This document shows, piece by piece, positions 1 through 9,399 of a stretch of 64,000 nucleotides of DNA (position 1 is its first letter; each line of letters opens with the position of its first letter). A program made the translations under genes and the position numbers. This stretch comes from Muribaculaceae bacterium (GTDB taxonomy: Bacteria > Bacteroidota > Bacteroidia > Bacteroidales > Muribaculaceae), in the NCBI GenBank assembly GCA_017621055.1, contig JAGATX010000022.1, forward strand, positions 18,715 to 82,714, in the 5' to 3' direction. The notes under the pieces were generated by a model. It was not told the origin of the DNA and did not search any database. It worked only from the letters and a program-made list of their open reading frames with translations.

Positions 1-1
1 A

Positions 2-100
2 TGCGCCCAACTCCTGCACCTCCGCGGCGACCGCGAGGCCATAGCTTCCGGCGCCGCCGCCCGTGCCCTCATGTTACTGATGAAACAACTGACACTATGA
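2..100 (+). CDS. C-terminal end of an unidentified protein (partial)
   Basis: An open frame runs from the window edge to a TGA at 98-100. It encodes 32 residues that end in ALMLLMKQLTL. The stop overlaps the next start in an ATGA arrangement at 97-100, the usual translational coupling of operon genes in this window. The fragment has an amphipathic, alanine-rich helical character but is too short to assign to a family. I infer a real gene end from the coupling and from the lack of any other good frame upstream of the phosphatase. Confidence 0.5.
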   Translation, partial: CAQLLHLRGDREAIASGAAARALMLLMKQLTL

Positions 101-1374
101 AGATACTCCGCTATGCCGCCGCCGCGGCGCTCGCCCTGACGGCACTGATGGCCCACGCCGCCGATCCCACCGCCACCGGCTATACCTTCAGCCAGTGCGA
201 GGGTTCGCTCACGCCTTATCCCGAAGAGGTAACCTCCGTGGCCTTTCCGGACAGCCTCACGCCTGTGTTCATCAACCATGTGGGGCGTCACGGCGCCCGC
301 TACCCGGCATCGTCGGCAAACTGCCTGACTCTGCGCCGCGCCCTGCTGCGCGCCGACTCGCTGGGCACCATCACGCCGCTGGGCCGGCGCCTGGCGCAGC
401 TGAACGACAAGGTAATAGCGGCATCGGACAACCGCTGGGGTGCCCTCGACTCGGTGGGCATGGCCGAACAGCAGCAGATTGCCACACGCATGTTCATGAA
501 TTTTGCCGAGGTCTTCGCCAACGGCGCCACCGTCAAGGCCCTGTCGAGCTATTCGCCCCGCTCAATGATGAGCATGTACTCGTTCACCCACCAGCTCGAC
601 CGGCTCAACAACAGGCTGAGCTTCACCACCACCACGGGGCGCCTCAATTCGGCACTTATGAGACCCTTCGATACCGATGCCGCCTATCTGGAGTTCCGGC
701 GCGCCCGCACGTGGGAGCCTCCCTACCAGGAATATTTCGAGGCCACGTGCCCCCTTACAGCCATCAGGCGCGTCTTAGGCGATAATTACCCCTACGGCAG
801 CGATGCGGACGCCCGCACGCTCGCAATAACAGAGTACTATGTCGTTGCGGGTCTGGCCGCCATGGGCCTGCCGTCCGCCATGCAGACATATTTCACCTCC
901 GAGGAGGCCAATGCACTGTGGAGCTGCTTCAACCTGCGGCAGTACCTGCAGCGCGCCGCCAGCACCGTCAGCACCGTGCCCGCCGACATCGCCGCCGCCC
1001 TGGTGCTCGACCTCATAGAGACCACCGACCGCTTTGTGGAGGGCAACGGCGGCGACGGCGTGTGCGCCGTGCTGCGCTTCGGCCATGCCGAGACGCTCAT
1101 GCCCCTGCTGTCGCTGCTCAAACTGCCGGGATGCAGCTATCTGACAAATTATTTCGACACCGTACGCCTTCACTGGCGCGATTTCGACGTCGTTCCCATG
1201 GCTGCAAACATACAGTTCATCCTCTTCCGCGCCGCCCGGTCGGGCCGCTATTATGTCCGCGTAGACCTCAACGAGCGGCCTTTGGCCCTGCGCCGCGGCG
1301 ACAGCGACGTTTACTATCCCTGGGGCGAACTGCGCCGATATATGATGGACTGTGTGCCTCTCTACGCACAGTAG
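97..1374 (+). CDS. Secreted histidine acid phosphatase (MINPP/phytase-like)
   Basis: This 425-residue protein belongs to the histidine phosphatase superfamily, branch 2. The phosphate-binding RHGARYP motif lies at residues 64-70, with H65 as the expected nucleophile. A distal HAE motif (GHAETLMPL) supplies the second catalytic His and the acidic residue. Members hydrolyse phosphate monoesters, and Bacteroides relatives act on inositol phosphates. I chose the ATG at 97 because it gives a clean signal peptide (MKILRY, then an Ala/Leu core, then AHAAD), so the enzyme should be periplasmic or secreted. An upstream in-frame ATG at 1 would add an arginine-rich stretch that is really the end of the previous gene. 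It is followed by dnaG after 16 bases. Substrate preference cannot be read from the sequence. Confidence 0.85.
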   Translation: MKILRYAAAAALALTALMAHAADPTATGYTFSQCEGSLTPYPEEVTSVAFPDSLTPVFINHVGRHGARYPASSANCLTLRRALLRADSLGTITPLGRRLAQLNDKVIAASDNRWGALDSVGMAEQQQIATRMFMNFAEVFANGATVKALSSYSPRSMMSMYSFTHQLDRLNNRLSFTTTTGRLNSALMRPFDTDAAYLEFRRARTWEPPYQEYFEATCPLTAIRRVLGDNYPYGSDADARTLAITEYYVVAGLAAMGLPSAMQTYFTSEEANALWSCFNLRQYLQRAASTVSTVPADIAAALVLDLIETTDRFVEGNGGDGVCAVLRFGHAETLMPLLSLLKLPGCSYLTNYFDTVRLHWRDFDVVPMAANIQFILFRAARSGRYYVRVDLNERPLALRRGDSDVYYPWGELRRYMMDCVPLYAQ

Positions 1375-1390
1375 GAGCAAACTCTGAGAT

Positions 1391-3577
1391 ATGGGACGCA
1401 TCGACCGGGAAACCGTAAACCGAATTCTCGACACCGCCGACATCGTCGAGGTTGTCAGCGATTTCGTGAAGTTACGCCGCAGCGGCGCTAACTACAAGGG
1501 GTTGTGCCCGTTCCACAACGAGCGCACGCCCTCTTTCTCGGTGAACCGCGCCAGAAATATCTGCAAGTGTTTCAGCTGCGGCAAGGGCGGCTCGCCCGTG
1601 AACTTCATAATGGAGCACGAGCAGATGAGCTATCAGGAGGCCCTGCGGTATCTCGCCCGTAAATACAATATCGAGATAGTGGAGAAAGAACTCTCGCCGG
1701 AGGAGCGTCAGGCCGAGAGCGAACGCGAGGCCATGCTCGCCGTCAACGAGTTCGCGCTCAAGCACTTCGAGGATAATCTCACCAGCCGCCCGGAAGGCCG
1801 CGACATAGCGCTGCCATACTTCCGGCACCGCGGCATAAACGACGCCATGATAGCGCGTTTTCACCTCGGATATGCCATCGACCGCGGCGATGACCTGCTC
1901 AATGCTGCCACCACCGCCGGTTTCGATGCCCGCTACCTCGTTTCCACGGGTCTGGAGGTGGAGGCCGAGCGCGACGGCCATATGTCGCTCTACGACCGCT
2001 TCCGCGGACGTGTGATTTTCCCCATCCACAGCATCTCCGGGCGCGTGGTGGGCTTCGGCGGCCGAACCATGCGCACCGACAAGAATGTGGCCAAGTATGT
2101 GAACAGCCCGGAGAGCGTGATATACAAGAAAAACCTTGAGCTCTACGGTTTTTACCAGGCTAAAAGCGCCATCGCCCGGCGCGACAAGGCCATAATGGTG
2201 GAGGGCTACCTCGATGTGATATCCATGCATCAGGCCGGCGTGGAGAATGTGGTGGCCTCGTCGGGAACGTCGCTCACCGAGGGCCAGATCAGGGCCATCC
2301 GCAGGTTCACGACCAACGTCACCCTCATCTACGACGCCGATGCCGCCGGCATAAAGGCCTCGCTGCGAGGCATAAACATGCTCCTTGCCGAGAAGATGGA
2401 CGTTCACACCGTGCTGCTGCCGCCGGGCGACGACCCCGACTCGTTCGCGCAGAACCATACCGCCTCGGAGGTTGAGGAATACCTCGCCACCCACGAGACC
2501 GACATCATAACCTTCATGACCGGCATACTGATGAAGGACGTGGCGCCAAACGACCCCACGGGCAGGGCAAAGGTGGTGAACACCATCCTCGAGCCGGTGT
2601 CGTACATCGACGAACCTGTGAAACGTCAGGAATACATCTCTCAGTGCTCCCGCCTGTTAGGCTTGCGCGAAGAGGTGATAGTGCGCCAGCTCAACGTGCT
2701 TACAACCCGGCGCCTGGAGGCCGAAGACCGCAATTACCGGCGCGACAGCGCCCGGCAGACCATCGACGACGTCGTCGGACCGGCCGACGCCTCCGCACCG
2801 GAGGCTCCCGCCGCAGCGGCGCCGGCGGTGCCCGAAGAGGTCAATACGCTCAGACCTTACGAGGAGATGCTGGCGCGCTACCTCGTGCGCTACGGCCTTA
2901 AATTCATTGCCGATATAGCGCGACCTGACGGCACTCTCGAGCCGGGAACGGTGTACGACATCATCGCCGCCGACTTCGACTTCGACGGTCTGGCATTCAC
3001 CGTGCCGGCTTACCGCCGCATCTTCGAAGCCGTGGGCGAGCTGCGCCGAGGAGTCTGGAACGAGGACCGGCGCGCCTATGAGGCCACCCTCGACGAGGAA
3101 TGCCGGCGCCGTATGGACGAGGGACGCCGTGCCGCCGCCGCTGCCGGCGGCTCGCTGGCCGGCCTGGAAGAAGCTGAACGGCGCCTGAGCACCGAGGTCG
3201 ACGCCTTCCGCTGCGCCTCGCTCGACAACTTTGATATCCAGTACGTCCAGAACCGGCTTCTCAACAGCGACGACGATGAGATACGCCGCATAGCCAACGC
3301 TCTCGCCACCGAGCGGTATTCGCTCTCGAAAATCTACCTTCGTCAGAGCACAGTAGAGAACGAGCAGACGCAGCTGCCGCACCTTGTGCCGCGAGCCGTC
3401 AACGAGCTGCGCGGAGCGATACTGCGCAACATCATTGCCGGCATCAGCGACGAAATGGCAAAGCTCGGCGCCGGCGACGAGGCGCGGGCTGCCGAGCTGA
3501 TGGAGCAGTTAATTCAGTACAAAGACTTGCAGAAGAGGCTCGTAAAGACCCTCGGGGAGAGGATTATCTTGCCTTAG
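1391..3577 (+). CDS. dnaG: DNA primase
   Basis: This 728-residue bacterial primase synthesises RNA primers at the replication fork. The N-terminal CHC2 zinc-binding domain has C39, H42, C60 and C63 in the LCPFH and CFSCGKGG contexts. The catalytic core carries the TOPRIM signatures IMVEGYLDV (acidic residue) and YDADAAG (DxD-type metal site). The C-terminal third is variable, as expected for the helicase-interacting domain, and is preceded by an Ala/Pro-rich linker near residues 455-475. The start MGRIDRETVNRIL matches the family N-terminus. The 3' end overlaps the convergent SulP gene by 14 bases. The length is slightly above the usual 600-700 residues. Confidence 0.97.
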   Translation: MGRIDRETVNRILDTADIVEVVSDFVKLRRSGANYKGLCPFHNERTPSFSVNRARNICKCFSCGKGGSPVNFIMEHEQMSYQEALRYLARKYNIEIVEKELSPEERQAESEREAMLAVNEFALKHFEDNLTSRPEGRDIALPYFRHRGINDAMIARFHLGYAIDRGDDLLNAATTAGFDARYLVSTGLEVEAERDGHMSLYDRFRGRVIFPIHSISGRVVGFGGRTMRTDKNVAKYVNSPESVIYKKNLELYGFYQAKSAIARRDKAIMVEGYLDVISMHQAGVENVVASSGTSLTEGQIRAIRRFTTNVTLIYDADAAGIKASLRGINMLLAEKMDVHTVLLPPGDDPDSFAQNHTASEVEEYLATHETDIITFMTGILMKDVAPNDPTGRAKVVNTILEPVSYIDEPVKRQEYISQCSRLLGLREEVIVRQLNVLTTRRLEAEDRNYRRDSARQTIDDVVGPADASAPEAPAAAAPAVPEEVNTLRPYEEMLARYLVRYGLKFIADIARPDGTLEPGTVYDIIAADFDFDGLAFTVPAYRRIFEAVGELRRGVWNEDRRAYEATLDEECRRRMDEGRRAAAAAGGSLAGLEEAERRLSTEVDAFRCASLDNFDIQYVQNRLLNSDDDEIRRIANALATERYSLSKIYLRQSTVENEQTQLPHLVPRAVNELRGAILRNIIAGISDEMAKLGAGDEARAAELMEQLIQYKDLQKRLVKTLGERIILP

Positions 3578-5297
3578 CTATCTCGTTGGCCATAGCCACG
3601 GCCTTGGTGATGTGGTCGCAGATATTCTCGGGGTGCATCAGCCTGTCGATGCCGGCGTGCTCGAGCGACTGACGCACGCCCGGCCGAACACCCGACAGAA
3701 CGATGTGTATGCCCTCGCTGTGCGACGACCGTATAAGGATTTCGAGGTTGTGGATTGCCGTGGCGTCGATGAATGCCACCTTGCGCATGCGGATTATCCT
3801 CACCTTGGGCTTGTCGGCGAGGGTGGAGCGCATCATCTCGTCGAACTTGGTGGCGATGCCGAAGAAGAACGGGCCGTCGATTTCGTAGACGCTGACACCG
3901 GGGGCCACGTCCAGCACTTCGTGCATGCCCGTATCGGCTTCGGCCACATCGAGTTGCTCGGAGTAGACCTTTATCTGGGTGTTTTCCATCACCCGGCGCA
4001 TGAACAGCACCACGGCCAGCAGAAGGCCGATCTCGATGGCTATGGTGAGGTCGAAAATCACAGTGAGCAGGAAGGTGACAACGAGTACCGATATGTCGCT
4101 CTTGGGAGCGTGGAAAATGCCCACGATGGTACGCCAGCCGCTCATGTTGTATGCCACCACCATGAGCACGGCTGCCAGACATGCCAGCGGCACATAGTTT
4201 ATAAGGGGCATGGCGAAAAGGAAGATAATGAGAAGCACCAGGGCGTGGACGATGCCTGCCACAGGCGTGCGGCCTCCGTTGGTTATGTTTGTCATGGTGC
4301 GGGCGATGGCGCCGGTTACGGGTATTCCGCCGAAGAATGGCACGGTGATGTTTGCCAGTCCCTGACCGATGAGCTCGGTGTTGCTGTTTGTTCGCGAGCC
4401 GGTCACACCGTCGGCCACTGTGGCCGACAGCAGGCTCTCTATGGCGCCCAGCACCGCTATGGTGAACGCCGAGGGCAGCAGCAGGTTGATGGTGGCCATG
4501 TTGAGTGTGAAGCCGTGAGGCGTGGGGATGTCGGTGGCCATGGTGCCGAAGCGGTCGCCGATGGTCTCGACGGAGTACCAGTCGGTGAACGTGCCCAGCA
4601 CGAATGCGCCGGCGGTCACGGCAATGATAGCGATGAGTGCTCCCGGGAGCTTTTTGCTAAGATACGGCGCACCCACGATGATGCCGAGCGAGAGGGCGGC
4701 GGTGGCTACCGTGCACAGGTCGATATTACCTAAGTTGCTGAAGTACATGCCCCATTTGGGTATGAACTGGCCGGGAATGTCGCGCAGCCCGAGTCCTAAG
4801 AAATCGTTGATCTGAGTGGAGAAGATGGTCACGGCTATACCCGCGGTAAAGCCAACGACAATGGGGTAGGGGATGAATTTGATTATTGTTCCGAGGCGGA
4901 ACAGGCCCATCAGGACAAGGATTACGCCGGCCATGAAAGTGGCGATGGCCAGGCCGTGGAGCCCGAACTGGGCGATGATGTTGTAGACAATGACGATGAA
5001 TGCTCCGGTGGGACCGCCTATCTGCACGGTGTTGCCCCCGAGGGCCGACACCATGAAACCGCCTATGATGGCCGTGACGAGGCCGATGGTTGGACTCACG
5101 CCGCTGGCGATGGCAAAGGCTATTGCCAGCGGAAGGGCTACGATGCCGACGACAATACCGGCGATGATGTCGGTCTTGAGGCGCGCGGCATTGTAGTTGC
5201 GCAGTGCGGTGAAAAGTTTGGGGTGGAAATCGATGTAGTTGCGCGACTGCCCCGTGGCAGTCGCTTTGGGCAGCGTTGCCGTCTGTTCGTTTGCCAT
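3564..5297 (-). CDS. SulP family inorganic anion transporter with STAS domain
   Basis: This 577-residue inner-membrane protein of the SLC26/SulP family has about a dozen hydrophobic segments between residues 40 and 440. The conserved early region TDIIAGIVVGIVALPLAIAF is followed by a GGPTGAF segment in the transport core. A cytoplasmic STAS domain occupies roughly residues 455-565 (VYEIDGPFFFGIATKF; FIDATAIHNLE). Family members carry sulfate, bicarbonate, chloride or C4-dicarboxylates, so the substrate is undetermined. The gene is monocistronic, with its own -7 box 44 bases upstream, and overlaps the end of dnaG tail to tail. Confidence 0.93.
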   Translation of the reverse strand: MANEQTATLPKATATGQSRNYIDFHPKLFTALRNYNAARLKTDIIAGIVVGIVALPLAIAFAIASGVSPTIGLVTAIIGGFMVSALGGNTVQIGGPTGAFIVIVYNIIAQFGLHGLAIATFMAGVILVLMGLFRLGTIIKFIPYPIVVGFTAGIAVTIFSTQINDFLGLGLRDIPGQFIPKWGMYFSNLGNIDLCTVATAALSLGIIVGAPYLSKKLPGALIAIIAVTAGAFVLGTFTDWYSVETIGDRFGTMATDIPTPHGFTLNMATINLLLPSAFTIAVLGAIESLLSATVADGVTGSRTNSNTELIGQGLANITVPFFGGIPVTGAIARTMTNITNGGRTPVAGIVHALVLLIIFLFAMPLINYVPLACLAAVLMVVAYNMSGWRTIVGIFHAPKSDISVLVVTFLLTVIFDLTIAIEIGLLLAVVLFMRRVMENTQIKVYSEQLDVAEADTGMHEVLDVAPGVSVYEIDGPFFFGIATKFDEMMRSTLADKPKVRIIRMRKVAFIDATAIHNLEILIRSSHSEGIHIVLSGVRPGVRQSLEHAGIDRLMHPENICDHITKAVAMANEIAKAR

Positions 5298-5340
5298 AGC
5301 GAAAATGTGGCTGAAATGTTGTAAACCTAAAAAATCGCCG

Positions 5341-5348
5341 CAAAGTTA
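5341..5348 (-). promoter_or_regulatory. -7 promoter box for the SulP gene
   Basis: The minus strand reads TAACTTTG, an exact match to the Bacteroidota sigma-ABfr -7 consensus TAnnTTTG, 44 bases before the start codon. No convincing TTTG -33 element is seen at the right distance. Confidence 0.6.
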
Positions 5349-5424
5349 GTGAAAATTCTTTAAAGCGCCATAGCGCCCGACAAAAAAGCAACGTTTGCGG
5401 ACTCATCAAGCGAGCAACAAGCGA

Positions 5425-5459
5425 GAAAGCACCGCTTCCGGGGTGGAAGCAGTGCTTTC
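5425..5459 (-). terminator. Hairpin downstream of the carboxyltransferase gene
   Basis: GAAAGCACCGCTTCC at 5425-5439 pairs with GGAAGCAGTGCTTTC at 5445-5459, with one mismatch and a five-base loop. It lies about 40 bases past the stop of the minus-strand gene. The T-run is weak, so it may be a stability or Rho-dependent end rather than a classical terminator. Confidence 0.45.
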
Positions 5460-5496
5460 ATAGCGTTTTGTGGCATAGGCCGGTGCGGCCTGCCGC

Positions 5497-7362
5497 TTAT
5501 TCGAATTCTATCAGGAGAGCATCGGTGCCTACCACTTCGTCGGGCTTGACGAAGATGCGCTTCACCACTGCATCGCGGTCGGCGGTGACGTCGTTCTCCA
5601 TCTTCATGGCCTCATAGACCATGAGGACCTTGCCTTTGGAGACCTTGTCGCCGGGCTTGACGTTGATTTCGATGATGCGTCCGCCCATAGGCGCCGTTAT
5701 AGTGGGGCCGGTTACGGGCTCGGCGGATTCCGCTGCCTTTTCCTCCTCCTTTTCGGCTTCCTTGCCGGCGTGGGCGGCATCATATTCGGCCTGACGTACC
5801 TTGCGCAGGTATGTGCGGGCAACGTTGGGCAGCAGCTCGAGTAGCAGCTCCTCTTCCTTGTTGGCAGCCAGCTTCACCCCGCCGAGATCTTCGAGCACGG
5901 GGTTCTCGGGTTTCTTATAAGTGCTGACATCGTAGGGTTTCTCCACGGGGCTGCCGGTGATTTTCTCGCGGAAGGCTGGGTCGACGGGCACGGGGGTGTG
6001 GCCGTATTCGCCCTTGACCAGCGAGATGAACTGGTTGGAGGGGTTGGAATAGTCGGGCTGTCCTTTTTTGCGGTCTATGGCCACCGACACGGCCTGCGAG
6101 CCTACAATCTGCGAGGTGGGTGTCACCAGAGGCACCAGACCGGCGTCGCGGCGTACCATCGGGATGAGGCGCATGGCATCTTCGAGAAGGTCGGAGGCGC
6201 CGAGGGTCTTGAGCTGGGCAACCATGTTGGAGTACATACCGCCGGGCACTTCTGCAGCCTTGACTATTTCGTTGGGTTTGGGGAAACCGAAGTACTGTTC
6301 GATGATGTGGCAGGCGTCGAGGAGTGTTTCCTCGTCGAGGGCCTTGGCGGCAGCCACGGCGCGGTCGAGCTGGGCGTCGATTTCGGCAGGCAGTTCGTCG
6401 TGCAGGGGGTCGAATTCGCGGGGGAATGTGCCCAGATCGAAGGCTTTGAGGCTTTCGCGGGCGCCGCGCAGGTGTTTGCGTATTTCACCGACGGCTTCCA
6501 TGTTGACGTCGATTTCAACACCTAATTTTTTGCAGAAAAGGTAGATAAGCTCTATTGCGGGAGCTGCGGTACCGCCGCCGAACCACCATATGTTGGTGTC
6601 GAGGATATCCACGCCGTTGATGATTGCCATCACGCCCGAAGCGAGGCCGTAGCCGGGGGTGCAGTGGGTGTGGAAGTCGACAGGTACCTTGAGGGCGGCC
6701 TTGAGCTTGCCGATTATCGAGGCGGCGCGAAGCGGGTTGACCAGGCCGGCCATGTCCTTGAGGGTGATGATCTTGGCGCCGAGGCGTTCCATCTCGAGGG
6801 CTTTTTCCACGAAGTACTCGTCGGTGAATATCTTTTCGGGTTCTTCTTCCTTTTTGCCGAAGAGACGGCCGAAGAAGCCTTGTTTCTTTGCGGGAGCCTC
6901 GTTTTTTGGGTCTACGGTGTAGCACACGGCGCCGTCGGCAATGCCTCCCAGCTCGTTGATCATGCGGATGGAGTCCTTGACGTTGTCAATGTCGTTGAGA
7001 GCGTCGAAGATACGCATAACATTGAGTCCGTTGGCTATGGCTTCCTTGTAGAAGCCCTCCAGCACGCTGTTGGGGTACGGAACATAACCGAAAAGGTTGC
7101 GGCCGCGCGACAGAGCCGACAGTAGGCTCTTGCCTTTCATGGCCTTGGAGATGGTGCGCAGACGGTCCCAGGGCGACTCGTCGAGGTAGCGCATCACCGA
7201 GTCGGGCACGGCGCCGCCCCATACTTCCATGATGTAGAAGCCGGCATTCTCGTAGTAGGGCAGAAGTTTGTCTATTTCCTTCTGGCTCAGACGTGTTGCA
7301 AAGAGCGACTGCTGGCCGTCGCGCAGCGTAAGATCGCGGATTTTCAGTTTTCTTTGTTCCAT
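5497..7362 (-). CDS. Biotin-dependent carboxyltransferase (oxaloacetate decarboxylase alpha / pyruvate carboxylase subunit B type)
   Basis: This 621-residue protein has an N-terminal HMGL-like carboxyltransferase barrel (IRDLTLRDGQQSL; FDALNDIDN; DFHTHCTPG metal-site region), a conserved PYC/OADA domain in the middle, and a C-terminal biotinyl domain. The biotin lysine is K587 in EAMKMEN. A variable, lysine/glutamate-rich linker precedes the biotinyl domain. The enzyme moves CO2 between carboxybiotin and pyruvate/oxaloacetate. Whether it works in a sodium-pumping decarboxylase or as part of a carboxylase depends on partner subunits that are not in this window. A lysine-rich insert (FGRLFGKKEEE) near residue 170 is typical of Bacteroidales orthologues. 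Confidence 0.92.
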   Translation of the reverse strand: MEQRKLKIRDLTLRDGQQSLFATRLSQKEIDKLLPYYENAGFYIMEVWGGAVPDSVMRYLDESPWDRLRTISKAMKGKSLLSALSRGRNLFGYVPYPNSVLEGFYKEAIANGLNVMRIFDALNDIDNVKDSIRMINELGGIADGAVCYTVDPKNEAPAKKQGFFGRLFGKKEEEPEKIFTDEYFVEKALEMERLGAKIITLKDMAGLVNPLRAASIIGKLKAALKVPVDFHTHCTPGYGLASGVMAIINGVDILDTNIWWFGGGTAAPAIELIYLFCKKLGVEIDVNMEAVGEIRKHLRGARESLKAFDLGTFPREFDPLHDELPAEIDAQLDRAVAAAKALDEETLLDACHIIEQYFGFPKPNEIVKAAEVPGGMYSNMVAQLKTLGASDLLEDAMRLIPMVRRDAGLVPLVTPTSQIVGSQAVSVAIDRKKGQPDYSNPSNQFISLVKGEYGHTPVPVDPAFREKITGSPVEKPYDVSTYKKPENPVLEDLGGVKLAANKEEELLLELLPNVARTYLRKVRQAEYDAAHAGKEAEKEEEKAAESAEPVTGPTITAPMGGRIIEINVKPGDKVSKGKVLMVYEAMKMENDVTADRDAVVKRIFVKPDEVVGTDALLIEFE

Positions 7363-7426
7363 GTTCGTATTATGGTAGAGTTAGTGTTCGGTTCGGAAAC
7401 GTGCGTCGCCGCAGCGAGCACGACGG

Positions 7427-7434
7427 CAAATATA
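7427..7434 (-). promoter_or_regulatory. -7 promoter box for the carboxyltransferase gene
   Basis: The minus strand reads TATATTTG, matching TAnnTTTG, 65 bases upstream of the start. The remainder of the 7363-7519 gap is AT-rich and shows no gene, and no clear terminator for the 7520 gene. Confidence 0.55.
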
Positions 7435-7519
7435 ATACCTTTTTTTGAATTAAAGAATTATTTCTGTAAATTTATCAAAAAAGAGCTGCAAGAATTTCGG
7501 AAAGATTTGTCATATGCCG

Positions 7520-8635
7520 TTATCGGAGAGTGACGGTGAAGTTGAAGGGGGCGCCGGGGGGATTGAGGGCGATGGTGCCGCTGTGGAGACGCCCGTTGAA
7601 GATTTGGGGCGGTGCGGTGGCCGGCGCGGCGGCGGTGATGGTGCGCGGCGAGATTCTGAAGGTGCCGCGTGCGCCGGCGGCGGCATAGCGGGTGTAGAAA
7701 TCGAGGCACAGGCGACCCATTGTGCGCCGAAGGTTTATTTCGGCGAGAGCTATCCTGCCGGTGTGGCCGACGGTGAAGAAATCGATGCCAAGCGGCCCTG
7801 AGTATGCCGTGCCTATGATTTTTTGAAGCGCCGGCGCCATGGCATCGCGTACAGCGTCGAAGGCGGCGGTGCCGGCGGCCGCTTTTATCGTCTGCTCCAT
7901 ATCTTTCTGCGGCATAAGTATATTGCCTGCATAACCGGTGCATATATCGGACTGAAACAGGGATAGTCCCTGGAAAGTGGCCGTCCCGCCGGAGATGTCG
8001 AAGAGCATGGCGAAGTCGGTGCCTTTGTCGAGCTTGGGTTCGACCATTACCGAGCCTTGGCGGCGTATGGCGCCCTCTATTGAGGCACGGCGTGCCGCAA
8101 GTTCGGCGGCGCTGATGCCGAAAACGCCACGGCCGGACGAAGACCAGGGTAATTTCACCACGGCATCGCCGAGGCGCTGCATGGCATGATCCAATTCATC
8201 GACCGACTTCACCTCTATTGCCGCCGGTGTGAGATAGTGTTGAGGAAGGAGGGCGTGGAGGGCAGTTGCCGTACGGCGGTGTGACAGCTGCCGGATGGCA
8301 TCTATGGCCCGGGGCGAAGGCAGGGCGTCGGCCCCGTAACCCAGATGGAGAAAATCACTGCGCGCGGCCGCCGACCAGCCCCAAGGCTCCGGTACGAACA
8401 ATTCGGGCCGATAAGGAAAAACATCGACATCCATGCCGAAGGCTTCCCGCATGGCGTCGAGCCATCGGGCATCGGTGCCGGTGCTGACAAAGCGGTCGCC
8501 GTCGGCGCCGTACCACAGCGGCAGCGTCTGTCCGGCGGAGCGCAGACGCGCGGCAGCCGGCGGTGGTGTATAGTTGGCCAGATTGGCGGCCAGGGCGAGG
8601 TCGTTGTCGGGGTTAAAGAGGTGTAGCCGCTTCAT
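7520..8635 (-). CDS. ATP-grasp-like protein of unknown substrate
   Basis: This is a 371-residue cytoplasmic protein. It begins MKRLHLFNPDNDLALA, a signature seen at the start of a Bacteroidales-conserved family. The middle and C-terminal parts carry ATP-grasp-like features: VVKLPWSSSGRGVFGI (nucleotide-binding lysine and glycine-rich loop), MVEPKLDKGTDFAM, and LAEINLRRTMGRL, where the Glu and Asn would bind magnesium. ATP-grasp enzymes ligate carboxylates to amines or thiols; the actual substrate is unknown. The start overlaps the end of truA by 23 bases, so it is the last gene of the speA-truA operon. Alternative: a non-catalytic ATP-grasp relative. Confidence 0.7.
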   Translation of the reverse strand: MKRLHLFNPDNDLALAANLANYTPPPAAARLRSAGQTLPLWYGADGDRFVSTGTDARWLDAMREAFGMDVDVFPYRPELFVPEPWGWSAAARSDFLHLGYGADALPSPRAIDAIRQLSHRRTATALHALLPQHYLTPAAIEVKSVDELDHAMQRLGDAVVKLPWSSSGRGVFGISAAELAARRASIEGAIRRQGSVMVEPKLDKGTDFAMLFDISGGTATFQGLSLFQSDICTGYAGNILMPQKDMEQTIKAAAGTAAFDAVRDAMAPALQKIIGTAYSGPLGIDFFTVGHTGRIALAEINLRRTMGRLCLDFYTRYAAAGARGTFRISPRTITAAAPATAPPQIFNGRLHSGTIALNPPGAPFNFTVTLR

Positions 8636-9389
8636 AGTAGGGATACTCTATGTTCCATAGGAATAACGGCTCTCCGGGCATCGATGTTCCGGCGCTGCAC
8701 CGGTCGAGACTGTCGCGCACGGCTATGATGTCGGTTGGTTCGGTCTTGTGTCGTCCCACGTCCACGAGCGTACCCACCACTGCGCGCACCATATTGCGCA
8801 GAAAGCGGTCGGCGGTGATTTCAAAGAAAAAGCGCCTGGCGCCCATGGCATGCCAGCCTGCCGAGGTGACCGTGCATATGTTCGTCTTGGTGTCGGAGTG
8901 CAGCTTGGCGAAGGAGGTGAAATCATGGCGTCCGAGCAGCAGGGCGGCAGCCGCATTCATGGCCTCGAAGTCGAGGGTGGGAGGTGCCTGCCACGACAAA
9001 GCTCCGGCAAAGGGGTCCTTGCCGGTATGCACAAAGTATCGGTATGTACGGGCGGTGGCATCGAAGCGGGCGTGGGCGTCGGAGGCCACCTCAGTGAGCG
9101 AATATATCGCAATGTCCCGTCCTGTCAGGGCGTTGAGGCTCCGAAGAAAAGATGAGCTGTCGGCCACGATGGCACTTGCGGCATCGTCGGGGATATCCAC
9201 GTGCGCTATCATCATGCGGGCGTTGACGCCGGCATCGGTGCGGCCGGCGCCGGTGACTTCCACGTGGGGCAGGCGTAGCAACGTGGCGAAGGCGCGCTCC
9301 GTCATGCTCTGCACCGTCGGCTCCTGAGGCTGGCGCTGCCACCCGTGGAAAGGGGCGCCGCGGTAGGCCATGTGTATGAAGAAGCGCAT
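8613..9389 (-). CDS. truA: tRNA pseudouridine(38-40) synthase
   Basis: This 258-residue TruA-family enzyme isomerises uridines 38-40 in the tRNA anticodon arm. The catalytic aspartate is D52 in GAGRTDAGV. Other family stretches are YRGAPFHGWQRQP at the N-terminus and FLRNMVRAVVGTLVDVG near the C-terminus. The length matches the family. It starts 10 bases after speA ends and overlaps the downstream ATP-grasp-like gene, which indicates a single transcript. Confidence 0.95.
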   Translation of the reverse strand: MRFFIHMAYRGAPFHGWQRQPQEPTVQSMTERAFATLLRLPHVEVTGAGRTDAGVNARMMIAHVDIPDDAASAIVADSSSFLRSLNALTGRDIAIYSLTEVASDAHARFDATARTYRYFVHTGKDPFAGALSWQAPPTLDFEAMNAAAALLLGRHDFTSFAKLHSDTKTNICTVTSAGWHAMGARRFFFEITADRFLRNMVRAVVGTLVDVGRHKTEPTDIIAVRDSLDRCSAGTSMPGEPLFLWNIEYPYYEAATPL

Positions 9390-9399
9390 GGCCGGGCGG